Positions 7,773 to 15,870 of a stretch of DNA of 50,774 nucleotides are shown piece after piece. Numbering within the stretch: the first letter of the stretch is position 1; each line of letters begins with the position of its first letter. The position numbers and the translations under genes were made by a program. The notes under the pieces were generated by a model. The model was not told the origin of the DNA. It made no database searches and saw only the letters and a program-made list of their open reading frames with translations. Source of the DNA: Anaerolineae bacterium (GTDB lineage: Bacteria; Chloroflexota; Anaerolineae; JAAYZQ01); the NCBI GenBank assembly GCA_016929795.1, contig JAFGIA010000345.1, positions 1 through 50,774 of the forward strand, in the 5' to 3' direction.

Positions 7773-8600
7773 CTAATCTTCCCCTGCTGCTATCTCCTTG
7801 CGCGCCACGCCGGAAATGGTCCACGCCAGCTCCGGCTCGTTGAGCAAAGGGTCGCGCGCGCTCTCGGGCCTCCACAACGGGCCGAGCACCAGGCCCGGTG
7901 GCACCAGTGGCCAATCACCAAAAAAGACGAGAACATCCTCCGGTGCGCGATGGCGGACCCGGGTGCTGCGCCTGACGATATCGGCCACCGTCTCGGCCAT
8001 TTCTGGCGGGTACACACGGGGAGTAGTATGGGAAATGGCCAGGTAGCTGCCAGGGGCGGCCGCGGTGCGAAAAGTGCGCACCGCGGCTTGCGCCTCACCG
8101 TCGTCAAGCAGGTAGTGAAGCATCCCAACTATCAGCACGCCCAAGGGCTTGGTCAGGTCGAGCAGGCGCTGCACATCCGGGTGGGTCACGATCTCTTCTG
8201 CCTGGCGCACATCGGCGCGGATGGCCGTCGCGCGCGGATTGTCCACCAGCATCGCCAGGCTGTGCGCCACGGCGACAGGGTCAATGTCCACATACACCAC
8301 GTGTGCATCAGGATTGAGCGCCTGGGCCACCTCGTGCACATTGCCCACCGTGGGGATGCCCGATCCCAAGTCGAGAAACTGATCACACCCTTCTTCCACC
8401 AGAAAGGTGACAGCCCGGCGTAGAAACGCGCGGTTCACCCGGGCTGCCAGCCGCACCTCGGGAAAGAGCTTTTCCATCGTATCGGACATTTCACGGTCGG
8501 GTTGGAAATTGTGATAGCCGCCCAACATGTAATCATAGATCCGGGCCGGATTCGGCCTGTCCAGCGAGACCCCGGCCGGCACCCATGCACGCTCATCCAT
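7773..8600 (-). CDS. SAM-dependent methyltransferase, DUF574/Methyltransf_19 family
   Basis: This 275-residue protein starts at ATG 8600 after GGGAGGA. The N-terminal signature RPNPARIYDYMLGGYHNF (15-32) is characteristic of the PF04672 group common in Actinobacteria and Chloroflexota. SAM-binding motif I is DLGSG (77-81), with the acidic end of beta-2 at VYVDIDP (102-108). No methyl acceptor is known for this family. It is the last gene of a kinase, regulator, methyltransferase run, 11 bp after the response regulator. Confidence 0.9.
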   Translation of the reverse strand: MDERAWVPAGVSLDRPNPARIYDYMLGGYHNFQPDREMSDTMEKLFPEVRLAARVNRAFLRRAVTFLVEEGCDQFLDLGSGIPTVGNVHEVAQALNPDAHVVYVDIDPVAVAHSLAMLVDNPRATAIRADVRQAEEIVTHPDVQRLLDLTKPLGVLIVGMLHYLLDDGEAQAAVRTFRTAAAPGSYLAISHTTPRVYPPEMAETVADIVRRSTRVRHRAPEDVLVFFGDWPLVPPGLVLGPLWRPESARDPLLNEPELAWTISGVARKEIAAGED

Positions 8601-8611
8601 GGCGTCCTCCC

Positions 8612-8989
8612 CTATTCATCTCCTCTACCCATCGCCCAACCCACAGCCTCCAACAGGGCCTGGCGATGGAACGGTTTGCGCAAAAATCGAGTCTTGTCAT
8701 CCACCTGCATCAGGGTATGACAGCGCTCGGCAGAGAGAACGCTCACGATCACGACAGGTAGATCCGCCAATCGTGGCTGGCGCCGCATCTCGTGATATAG
8801 CACGTCGCCGCCCATTTCGTCGAGGACGACGTCGAGGATCAGGGCGTCGGGAACAGTTTCCTGCAGACGTGCCAGGGCCTGTGTGCCATCATACATCTGC
8901 TCAATTTCCCACCCGGTTCCGTCCAGCATGTGGGTGTACAGTTCTTGCAGCTCGACGTCATCCTCGACAATCATCACTCTGGCCGTCAC
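8612..8989 (-). CDS. Single-domain response regulator (CheY-like receiver)
   Basis: This 125-residue protein is a receiver domain only. Acidic pocket residues are E9-D10-D11, the phosphorylation site is D53 (ILDVVLDEMGG), the switch residue is S83, and the conserved lysine is K105 (FLRKPF). There is no output domain, so it must act by binding a partner. The start codon overlaps the stop of the upstream histidine kinase (ATGA, 8986-8989), making the kinase its obvious phosphodonor. Confidence 0.95.
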   Translation of the reverse strand: MTARVMIVEDDVELQELYTHMLDGTGWEIEQMYDGTQALARLQETVPDALILDVVLDEMGGDVLYHEMRRQPRLADLPVVIVSVLSAERCHTLMQVDDKTRFLRKPFHRQALLEAVGWAMGRGDE

Positions 8990-10656
8990 GTTGCCTCCTC
9001 CTCCGGTGCCGCGGGGAGCACGGCGTGAAAGGTCGCGCCCAGGCCACGCCCCTCGCTTTCCACCCAGATCTTGCCGCCGTGGGCCTCGACGATGGCTTTG
9101 CAGATCGACAGTCCGATGCCGACACCGTGGCTGCTCTTTTTTTCCTGGAAAAAGCGCTCAAAGACGCGCTCCCTGTTCTCCGGCAGGATGCCTTCTCCCT
9201 CGTCGGCGACGGTCACGTGCACCGCCCGGTCGTCGGTGCCGGCCGCCAGCGTGATCGTCCCCTTGCGGGAGAACTTGACCGCGTTATCGATCAAATTGAC
9301 GAGGACACGCTGCAGCTTGTCTCTATCGCCGACCACCAGCGGCAAAGCCGCCGGCACCTCGGCCGCCAACACCAGTCCCTTCTCCTGCGCAGCCGGCGCC
9401 ATGTCCGCCACAACGAGATCGATCAGAGCGCCCAGGCCCACCGGCTCGGCTTCATAGCTCCACATGCCGGCCTCGAGGCGCGACAGGTCGAGGATATCCT
9501 CAAGCGTGTCGAGCACGCTGTCGACGCTGGAGAGAGCAAGATGCGACAGGCGCCTGGCACGCTCCATGTCGGGCTCATCCCTGGCTGCGATCTCGCCGAG
9601 CAGCTCGAGGCTCATCCTGATCTTGGCCAGGGGTGTGCGTAGCTCGTGTGACACGTCGTGGATCAGGTTGTCTTTGGCCTGCTCGAGTTTTTTCCGCCGG
9701 TCGATGTTGCGCGAGACAAAGAGGACCTCGACTACCTCGCCATCCTGCCAGATAGGCCCATAGCTGATGGCGTACCAGACCCGATTGCCAGTTACGCTGG
9801 TGAACGCGATCTCGCGAGTAACCCGCACGCCTGTCTCAAAGACGTCGTGCAGTGTCCGCCGGACGTCTTCTTGGTAATCCCACTGTGCGAACGAAGCCGC
9901 GTCCGCACCAATGACCGACTCGAGGGGCACAGCCGACCCCGGCAGGCGGTTGAGAAAGCGGATGCGCCCCTGGCGGTCGACGGTGCCGATGAGGTCCGGG
10001 GCGTTTTCCACGAGTGAGCGCCAGCGCTCCTTGCTGTCGCGCAGCTCCTGCTCCACGCGCAGCCGCTCGGCCACCTCGTTGCGCAGCTCGGTGTTTATCT
10101 GTGCTAGCTCGGCCGTGCGCTGCGCGACGCGCGACTCGAGATCGTCGTGCGCGGCGCGCAGCCTGGCATCGGCAGCTTGCAGCTCGACCAGCAGCGCGCT
10201 GCGGATCTGCTCCTGCTCATCGAGGACGATCGTGCACCCCTGCCGGTAGTAGCCGATCGCCAACCGCTGCAAGAGGTTCGCCTGGCGCAGGTGCAGCTTG
10301 CCCAGGTCATGGGCAGCACCAGGCAGATCGCACGGCAGCGAGGTGCCGAGGATGCGCAGCGTCTGTCCCAACGCTTCGGCGTTCACCAGGTGGAGCGACG
10401 CCAGATCGGCACCGATCTCCTCTGCCACGCGCTGCGCTTCCTCATCAGGGATGGACTCGGCCAACCAGAGCGAGACAAAACGGTCGAGCAGCCCACCCAG
10501 GCGCTCGCGCAGGGCGCAAGCCGCGAGTGGGACAAAGCAAGTGCGGCCAACCGCTTCAAACCACTCTTCGACGATGGCATCGCGGCGCGACGCCATCTCC
10601 TCCATGAGCCGCTCCAGCATCCCCCGGCTAATCAGCTCCTCCGCACCTGGTTTCAT
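8986..10656 (-). CDS. Soluble PAS-containing sensor histidine kinase
   Basis: This 556-residue kinase has no membrane segment. Residues 1-150 are a helical N-terminal sensor region of uncertain family, 150-210 a coiled coil, and about 210-318 a PAS domain (VENAPDLIGTVDRQGRIRFLN). H337 is the phospho-accepting histidine (HDVSHELRTPLAKIRMSLE). The ATPase domain follows with an N box (NLIDNAVKFS), G1 (VADEGEG) and G2 (GVGIGLSICKAIVEAHGG). ATG 10656 is chosen over GTG 10659 because the GAGGAA site would abut the GTG. It sits in a cytoplasmic two-component pair with the receiver protein encoded next. Confidence 0.93.
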   Translation of the reverse strand: MKPGAEELISRGMLERLMEEMASRRDAIVEEWFEAVGRTCFVPLAACALRERLGGLLDRFVSLWLAESIPDEEAQRVAEEIGADLASLHLVNAEALGQTLRILGTSLPCDLPGAAHDLGKLHLRQANLLQRLAIGYYRQGCTIVLDEQEQIRSALLVELQAADARLRAAHDDLESRVAQRTAELAQINTELRNEVAERLRVEQELRDSKERWRSLVENAPDLIGTVDRQGRIRFLNRLPGSAVPLESVIGADAASFAQWDYQEDVRRTLHDVFETGVRVTREIAFTSVTGNRVWYAISYGPIWQDGEVVEVLFVSRNIDRRKKLEQAKDNLIHDVSHELRTPLAKIRMSLELLGEIAARDEPDMERARRLSHLALSSVDSVLDTLEDILDLSRLEAGMWSYEAEPVGLGALIDLVVADMAPAAQEKGLVLAAEVPAALPLVVGDRDKLQRVLVNLIDNAVKFSRKGTITLAAGTDDRAVHVTVADEGEGILPENRERVFERFFQEKKSSHGVGIGLSICKAIVEAHGGKIWVESEGRGLGATFHAVLPAAPEEEAT

Positions 10657-10672
10657 CACTTCCTCGTATCAT

Positions 10673-10738
10673 CTCAATAAAGGGGGAAAGTTGGGGTGTG
10701 TGCGGTGCCCGCACGCACCCCAACCCCCGATTATTGAG
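10673..10738 (-). promoter_or_regulatory. 66-bp imperfect palindrome in the 5' leader of the histidine kinase operon
   Basis: CTCAATAA (10673-10680) pairs with TTATTGAG (10731-10738). Inside it, a G/C-rich arm (GTTGGGGTG.GTGCGG read on the minus strand) pairs with its complement, leaving a few unpaired bases. The hairpin lies wholly between the promoter (10784-10811) and the ribosome site (about 10659-10664), with about 16 nt from its base to ATG 10656. It could protect the mRNA, limit translation or be a mobile palindrome that landed in the leader. Confidence 0.75.
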
Positions 10739-10783
10739 CAGATACGCCTCCCCTGAACAATGGTCAGAGCATTGTGCCGCCTG

Positions 10784-10811
10784 ATTATAACACAAAACGC
10801 ACGCCTGACAA
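10784..10811 (-). promoter_or_regulatory. Promoter of the histidine kinase operon
   Basis: On the minus strand TTGTCA (10811-10806) and TATAAT (10789-10784) are 16 bp apart. The predicted start is near 10777, giving a leader of about 120 nt that contains the long hairpin. Confidence 0.8.
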
Positions 10812-10844
10812 GTCTGGTAGCGCGATACTTGTGGCCTGGCTTCC

Positions 10845-10873
10845 TTGCACGAGGCCGCCAGCGGTGCTATAAT
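10845..10873 (+). promoter_or_regulatory. Promoter of the repair-island operon
   Basis: TTGCAC (10845-10850) and TATAAT (10868-10873) are 17 bp apart, just upstream of the small unknown gene at 10892. The start would be near 10880. The TATAAT-ATG adjacency at 10874 argues for using the later ATG at 10892. Confidence 0.8.
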
Positions 10874-10891
10874 ATGTCTACGAGGGTAATT

Positions 10892-11299
10892 ATGGTTCGA
10901 AAAGCACGCACACCGATTGTCGAATACGAAGATACTTTTGCCCTAGAGCTCCTGGATGAAAGCAGCGAGCCCCAGGAGCGAGATTTCCTGACTGACCAGG
11001 ACATTGTGATCGGCTACGACCGCCGGCCGGGCCAGCACTCAAAATGGCGGCTCCACTCTCTCTTTTTCGACCGCAAGACGTGGACGCGCTCGGCCATCCG
11101 CCGCTGGTGGGCAGCGCACGAGATCTGGCTCCTCTCTGAAAACCAGCTCGACCGGCCCATCCCCGAGCTGTGCCGCTCCTACCCGGCACCCGATGCCAGC
11201 TTGCCATCCATTTTCGTCTGCCATCGCAACACCCCCAAAGTGCCGGCCAACCAGCAAGTCGACGAGCTCGATCGCGGTGGAAAGAAAGGGAAACACTGA
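10892..11299 (+). CDS. Hypothetical protein, 135 aa, first gene of the helicase-nuclease island
   Basis: I do not recognise a family. ATG 10892 has GAGGG five bases upstream and lies about 12 nt after the expected transcription start; ATG 10874 would be at or before that start. The N-terminal 40 residues are acidic. The middle is basic and aromatic (KWRLHSLFFDRKTWTRSAIR, then RWWAAHEIWL), which could bind nucleic acid. The C-terminus is lysine-rich (GGKKGKH). The following helicase-like gene starts within about 6 bp of its stop, so it is very likely co-expressed with the repair genes. A role as a DNA-binding accessory protein is inference only. Confidence 0.7.
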   Translation: MVRKARTPIVEYEDTFALELLDESSEPQERDFLTDQDIVIGYDRRPGQHSKWRLHSLFFDRKTWTRSAIRRWWAAHEIWLLSENQLDRPIPELCRSYPAPDASLPSIFVCHRNTPKVPANQQVDELDRGGKKGKH

Positions 11300-11304
11300 T
11301 TGCC

Positions 11305-13458
11305 TTGAACGTCGTCACTGCCCCACACAGGGGCAATCATACCCTCTTTTTGTCCGGCCCGCCGGGCGCCGGCAAGACGACGCTGGCAGTCGAACGCCTG
11401 CGCCACCTGCTCGTCGAGGGCGTGCCCGCCGAGCAGATCCTGATCCTGGTGCCGCAGCGCACCCTGGCTACCCCCTACTACCGGGCGATCCATGATGCCG
11501 CCACTCCGGCGGGCACCGTGGTCGACGTGGCGACCGTGGGCGGCCTGGCGCGGCGCACGATCGAGCTCTTCTGGCCCCTCGTCGCCGAGCCCGCCGGCCT
11601 GCACCCCGAACAGCAGCCGCGCTTTCTCACGCTCGAGACAACCCATTACTACATGGACCGCCTGGCCGGGCCATTCCTCGAGGCTGGGGCATTCGAGGGG
11701 ATCACGATCAGCCGGCCGCGGATGGTGAGCCAGATCATCGACAACCTGAACAAGGCTGCCGCCGTCGGATTTGCTGTCACGGACATCGCCGCGCGCCTCA
11801 GCAGGGCGTGGAGCGGCGATTCGGCACGCCTGAAGGTGTATGAACAGGTGCAGGCGCTCGCCGTTGCCTTTCGAAGCGCGTGCCTGGAGAATAACCTGCT
11901 CGACTGGTCGCTCCAGATCGAGCTATTCTGGCACCACCTGCTGCCGCTGCCCCAGCTCAGGCGCTACCTGCTGAGTGGCTACCGCCACCTGATCGTAGAC
12001 AATGTGGAGGAGGACATTCCCGCCAGCCACGATCTATTGCGCGTCTGGCTGCCCCTGGCCGAGTCGGCCCTGGTGGTGTACGACACGGGCGGCGGCTATC
12101 GTGTTTTTCTGGGCGCCGACCCCGACAGCGCGCTGTCGCTGGCAGCCGTGTGCCGCGAGCACGTCGTCCTCGACGGGTCGCACGTGGCGCCGCCGGAGGT
12201 GCTGGCCCTGGCCGACAGCCTGGTGGCCCCCTTCGCAGACCCAAGAGATCGCACCCCGGCGGCCCCGAGGGAGGGGGTCAACCCGCGCCAGGCCATGGCC
12301 TACAACGTGGAGCGCTTTCACCCCGAGATGCTTGACTGGGTGGCCGACGAGATCTCGCGCCTGGTGCAACAAGAGGGATACGATCCGGGCCAGATCGCCG
12401 TCCTGTCGCCATTTTTGAGCGACGCCCTCCGTTTTTCCCTCACCGAGCGCCTGAGCCGCTATGGCATCGCCGTGCGCACACACCGCCCCTCGCGCGAGCT
12501 GCGCGAGGCGCCAGCGGCCCGCGCGCTGCTCACCCTGACGCGCCTGGCACACCCTGCCTGGCGCCGCCCGCCGCCGGCTGTCGACGTCGCCCACGCCCTG
12601 GGGATGGCGATCGCCGATCTCGATCCGGTGCGCGCCCGCCTGTTGGCGGACATTGTCTACAGGGTGGACGACGGCCAACCCGTGCTGCTCCCCTTTCACC
12701 AGATCGTGCCCGGGATGCAGGAGCGGATCAGCTACCTGCTCGGCGCGCGTTATGACGAGCTGCGGCAGTGGATGGATGAATATCGCGCCGGCGGCGGCCT
12801 CGATGGGGAACGAGACGACAAGGCCCTCGACCACTTTTTCAGCCGCCTGTTTGGCGAGGTCCTGTCGCAGCCAGGGTTCGGTTTCCATCGCAATCTCGAC
12901 GCGGGGGCCGTGACGGCAGAGCTGATCGAGTCGGTGCGTAAGTTCAGGCGGGCAGTGCCGGGAGCGGCAAACTCGGAGACCGGCCACCACGAAGGGGGGG
13001 CGACCTGGCTGGCACTGGAATACGTGGACATGGTGGAGCGCGGGGTGGTGGCGGCGCAGTACCTGGAGAGCTGGCAGATCCGGCCCGAGAACGCCGTGCT
13101 CCTGGTGCCGGCCTACACCTTCCTGGTGATGAACCACCCTGTCGATGTCCAGTTCTGGCTCAACGCGGGCGACGCGAGCTGGTTCCAGCGCATCTACCAG
13201 CCGCTCACCCACCCCTACGTGCTGCGCCGCGACTGGGAAGAGGGCGAAGTATGGACCGACGAGGATGAGGTCGAGGTGCAGCACGAATCGATCACGCGCA
13301 TGGTACGCGGGCTGGCCCACCGCACCCGGCGGCGCATCTACCTTGCCTTTAGTGAGCTGGACGAGCGTGGCTATGAGCAGCAGGGCCCACTGCGCGCGTC
13401 ACTGCAGGGCGTGCTCAGGCACACGCCGCCCCTGGCGGGCAGCGAGGGGGAGGCGTGA
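11305..13458 (+). CDS. UvrD/AddB-like SF1 helicase-related protein with altered Walker B
   Basis: This protein is about 717 residues from TTG 11305. No ATG or GTG lies in frame before the conserved region, and CTG 11296 or ATT 11299 are possible alternatives. Walker A is intact (GPPGAGKTT, about residues 18-27). The motif II position reads IVDNVEED (about 230-237), where active SF1A helicases have DExxD, so the catalytic glutamate is replaced. A motif III-like segment DTGGGYRVFLGADPDSALSL follows. No C-terminal nuclease or cysteine cluster is seen. This resembles the non-motor, AddB-like subunit of helicase-nuclease complexes. The next gene, an intact UvrD helicase, starts at its stop codon, so the two are translationally coupled. 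Confidence 0.75.
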   Translation: MNVVTAPHRGNHTLFLSGPPGAGKTTLAVERLRHLLVEGVPAEQILILVPQRTLATPYYRAIHDAATPAGTVVDVATVGGLARRTIELFWPLVAEPAGLHPEQQPRFLTLETTHYYMDRLAGPFLEAGAFEGITISRPRMVSQIIDNLNKAAAVGFAVTDIAARLSRAWSGDSARLKVYEQVQALAVAFRSACLENNLLDWSLQIELFWHHLLPLPQLRRYLLSGYRHLIVDNVEEDIPASHDLLRVWLPLAESALVVYDTGGGYRVFLGADPDSALSLAAVCREHVVLDGSHVAPPEVLALADSLVAPFADPRDRTPAAPREGVNPRQAMAYNVERFHPEMLDWVADEISRLVQQEGYDPGQIAVLSPFLSDALRFSLTERLSRYGIAVRTHRPSRELREAPAARALLTLTRLAHPAWRRPPPAVDVAHALGMAIADLDPVRARLLADIVYRVDDGQPVLLPFHQIVPGMQERISYLLGARYDELRQWMDEYRAGGGLDGERDDKALDHFFSRLFGEVLSQPGFGFHRNLDAGAVTAELIESVRKFRRAVPGAANSETGHHEGGATWLALEYVDMVERGVVAAQYLESWQIRPENAVLLVPAYTFLVMNHPVDVQFWLNAGDASWFQRIYQPLTHPYVLRRDWEEGEVWTDEDEVEVQHESITRMVRGLAHRTRRRIYLAFSELDERGYEQQGPLRASLQGVLRHTPPLAGSEGEA

Positions 13459-13460
13459 GC

Positions 13461-15785
13461 ATGACCGAGTCTCACACTCGGGACGAATTCGTGCCCAGGG
13501 CCAGCCAACAGGCAGTGCTCGCCTACAAACAGGGCAAGATGGGCATCTCGGCCGTCCCGGGCAGCGGCAAGACGCACACGCTCGCAGTGCTTGCCGCCCA
13601 GCTCGTCGCCGAGCAGATCAGCGACGACCAGGAGGTGCTCGTCGTCACCCTCGTCAATTCGGCCGTCGACAACTTCAGGCGGCGCATCAACCGCCTGATC
13701 ACCCAACGCGGCCTGCTGCCCAACTATGGCTACCGCGTGCGCACGCTCCACGGCCTGGCGCACGACATCGTGCGCGAGCGGCCAGCCCTTGTCGGCCTGG
13801 CCGAGGATTTTGGTATCATCGACGAGCGCGAGGCCGACGCGGTGCGCGAGGATGCAGTCGAGGCCTGGCTGCGCGCCCACCCCGACGCCGCCGAGGCATA
13901 CCTGTCGGCCGAAGTGGAGGGCGGGCGCGTAGAGTGGATCAAGCGCAACCGCTGGCCTGGGTTGGTGCGCGACGTGGCTGCTGCCTTTATCAAGCGTGCG
14001 AAGGACCTGCAACGGACACCCGACGACGTCCTGACGAGGATCGAGGCAGCGGCAGGCGCCGGGGCAGGGGGAGAAGCCAGCCCCTTCCGTCACCTCGACA
14101 TGGCACGCATCGGTGCGTCGATTTATGTCGATTATCAGCGCAGCCTCGCCTACCGCGGCGTGGTCGATTTCGATGACCTGATCCGCCTGGCGCTCCAGGC
14201 GCTGCATAGCGACCCCGAGTACCTGACCCGCCTGCGCCACCGCTGGCCCTATATCCTGGAGGACGAAGCACAGGATTCGAGCCAACTGCAGCAGGACACC
14301 CTCCAGCTCCTGGCGGGGGAGGAGGGGAACTGGGTGCGCGTCGGCGACCCAAACCAGGCGATCTATGAGACCTTTACCACCGCCGACCCACAGCTCCTGC
14401 TCGATTTCGTCGGCCGCCAGGGCGACGTGCAGGCGCGCCAACTGCCCGAGTCGGGCCGCTCGCAGCCGGCCATCATCGACCTGGCCAACACCCTGATCGA
14501 CTGGGTGCGCAACGAACACCCGACCCCTGGCGTGCGCAAGGCGCTGGCGCTGCCCCACATCCGCCCCACCCCGCCGGGCGATCCCCAGCCGAACCCACCC
14601 GCCGACCCGGGCGCGGTACAGCTTGTGGATCGCGAGTTCACACCCGATGCCGAGATGAACGCGGTCGCCGACTCGATCGAGCGCTGGATCAAGACACAGG
14701 CGGGGTTGTCGCCAGAAGCGCAGGCCACGTGCGCGGTGCTCGTGCCGCGCAACGCACGCGGATTCGAAGTGATCGACTACCTGGGCCAGAGGAACATCCC
14801 CTACGTGGAGCTGCTGCGCTCGACGAGCGTGACGCGCCAGACGGCCGGCGCGCTGGGCAACATTCTGCGCGCCCTGGCCGACCCGGTATCGGGGCGCAAG
14901 CTGGCAGCAGCGTTTCGCGTGTGGCGCCGCGCCGACCTGGATGATCCGGATACGGCAGCGCGGGTGGAGGCGGCAGCGCGCGAGATCCACCGCTGCACAA
15001 CGATCGAGGCCTACTTGTGGCCGCGCGCCGGGCACGACTGGCTCGCGGCGCTCCAGGCGGACCGGCGGCGACCAGAACTGCAATTGATCCAAGATTTCCG
15101 CGACGTCGCCCGCCGCTGGCATGGGGCGGCCAGCCTGCCCATCGACCAGCTCGTGCTGACCCTCGCGGGCGAGATCTTTGGCCAGGCCGCCGAGCTGGCG
15201 CTGGCGCACAAGCTTGCCGGCCTGCTGCGCGACGCGACGCGCACCCATCCCACCTACCGGCTGCCCGAGCTGGTGGAAGAGCTGGCGGTGATCGCCCGGA
15301 ACGAGCGCCGCTTCCTCGGCTTTTCCGAAGAGGAGAGTGGATTCGAGGCCCCCAAAGGGATGGTCACCGTGGCTACGGTGCACAAGTCGAAGGGGCTGGA
15401 ATGGGACCGCGTCTACCTGATGTCGGTCAACAACTATGACTATCCCGCCGGCTCAGCCCACGATACCTACATCTCGGAGCCGTGGTTCATCCGCGACCAC
15501 TTGAACCTGGTGGCCGAGGCACTGGCGCAGCTCAAGGCAGTGTCCAAGCTCGAGCCTGGAAGGTTGGAAGGTGGGGAGAGCGCAAGATTGGAAGAAGGGA
15601 CTGCTACGAGGCAGGCACGGCTTGATTACGTGGCGGAGCGGCTGAGGCTGCTCTACGTGGGCATCACACGCGCGCGCAAGGAGCTGATTATCACCTGGAA
15701 CACGGGCGGGCGCCGCGTCAAGATGCAGCCGGCAGTCGCGTTCCTGGCACTGCAAGACAGGTTTCGTGCGGGTGATGATGGGTAA
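13461..15785 (+). CDS. UvrD/PcrA-like SF1A DNA helicase without nuclease domain
   Basis: This 774-residue protein starts at ATG 13461, with GGGGGAGG at ideal spacing; GTG 13455 overlaps the previous stop and is less likely. The motifs are complete. They are the Q-motif SQQAVL (15-20), Walker A VPGSGKT, Walker B LEDEAQD (about 267-273), GDPNQAIYETF (motif III), VATVHKSKGLEWD (motif V, about 636) and YVGITRARKELI (motif VI, about 732). It should unwind DNA 3' to 5'. No RecB-type nuclease domain is attached. An encoded repeat (bases 15556-15599) adds a Gly/Glu-rich segment between motifs V and VI. With the degenerate partner upstream and the nuclease at 16886 it suggests a split AddAB-like complex. 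Confidence 0.93.
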   Translation: MTESHTRDEFVPRASQQAVLAYKQGKMGISAVPGSGKTHTLAVLAAQLVAEQISDDQEVLVVTLVNSAVDNFRRRINRLITQRGLLPNYGYRVRTLHGLAHDIVRERPALVGLAEDFGIIDEREADAVREDAVEAWLRAHPDAAEAYLSAEVEGGRVEWIKRNRWPGLVRDVAAAFIKRAKDLQRTPDDVLTRIEAAAGAGAGGEASPFRHLDMARIGASIYVDYQRSLAYRGVVDFDDLIRLALQALHSDPEYLTRLRHRWPYILEDEAQDSSQLQQDTLQLLAGEEGNWVRVGDPNQAIYETFTTADPQLLLDFVGRQGDVQARQLPESGRSQPAIIDLANTLIDWVRNEHPTPGVRKALALPHIRPTPPGDPQPNPPADPGAVQLVDREFTPDAEMNAVADSIERWIKTQAGLSPEAQATCAVLVPRNARGFEVIDYLGQRNIPYVELLRSTSVTRQTAGALGNILRALADPVSGRKLAAAFRVWRRADLDDPDTAARVEAAAREIHRCTTIEAYLWPRAGHDWLAALQADRRRPELQLIQDFRDVARRWHGAASLPIDQLVLTLAGEIFGQAAELALAHKLAGLLRDATRTHPTYRLPELVEELAVIARNERRFLGFSEEESGFEAPKGMVTVATVHKSKGLEWDRVYLMSVNNYDYPAGSAHDTYISEPWFIRDHLNLVAEALAQLKAVSKLEPGRLEGGESARLEEGTATRQARLDYVAERLRLLYVGITRARKELIITWNTGGRRVKMQPAVAFLALQDRFRAGDDG
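15556..15599 (+). repeat. GGTTGGAAGG-type repeat read in frame inside the UvrD gene
   Basis: The bases contain CTGGAAGGTTGGAAGG followed by a diverged AAGATTGGAAGAAGGG. The same unit occurs non-coding just after the gene (15788-15866). In frame it encodes a segment such as GRLEGGESARLEEG between helicase motifs V and VI. Confidence 0.7.
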
Positions 15786-15787
15786 CG

Positions 15788-15866
15788 TTGGAAGGTTGGA
15801 AGGCTGGAAGGTTGGAAGGTTGGGCATAACCTTCCAATTTTTCAGCCTTCCAATCTTTGCCCCTTC
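15788..15866. repeat. Iterated GTTGGAAG repeat tract
   Basis: About five copies of TTGGAAGG or CTGGAAGG are followed by their inverted copies (CCTTCCAA, CCTTCCAATC). The tract fills the space between the converging UvrD helicase and DegV genes. Part of it forms the terminator listed separately. Confidence 0.85.
15812..15842 (+). terminator. Intrinsic terminator formed from the GGTTGGAAGG repeat
   Basis: TTGGAAGGTT (15812-15821) and AACCTTCCAA (15828-15837) form a perfect 10-bp stem with a 6-nt loop, followed by five T residues (15838-15842). It sits 27 bp after the UvrD stop. Confidence 0.75.
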
Positions 15867-15870
15867 CAGA

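Noticed and set aside
13371..15383. 670-codon minus-strand open frame opposite the UvrD helicase
   Set aside because: It is an antisense shadow in high-GC DNA; the plus strand carries every helicase motif.
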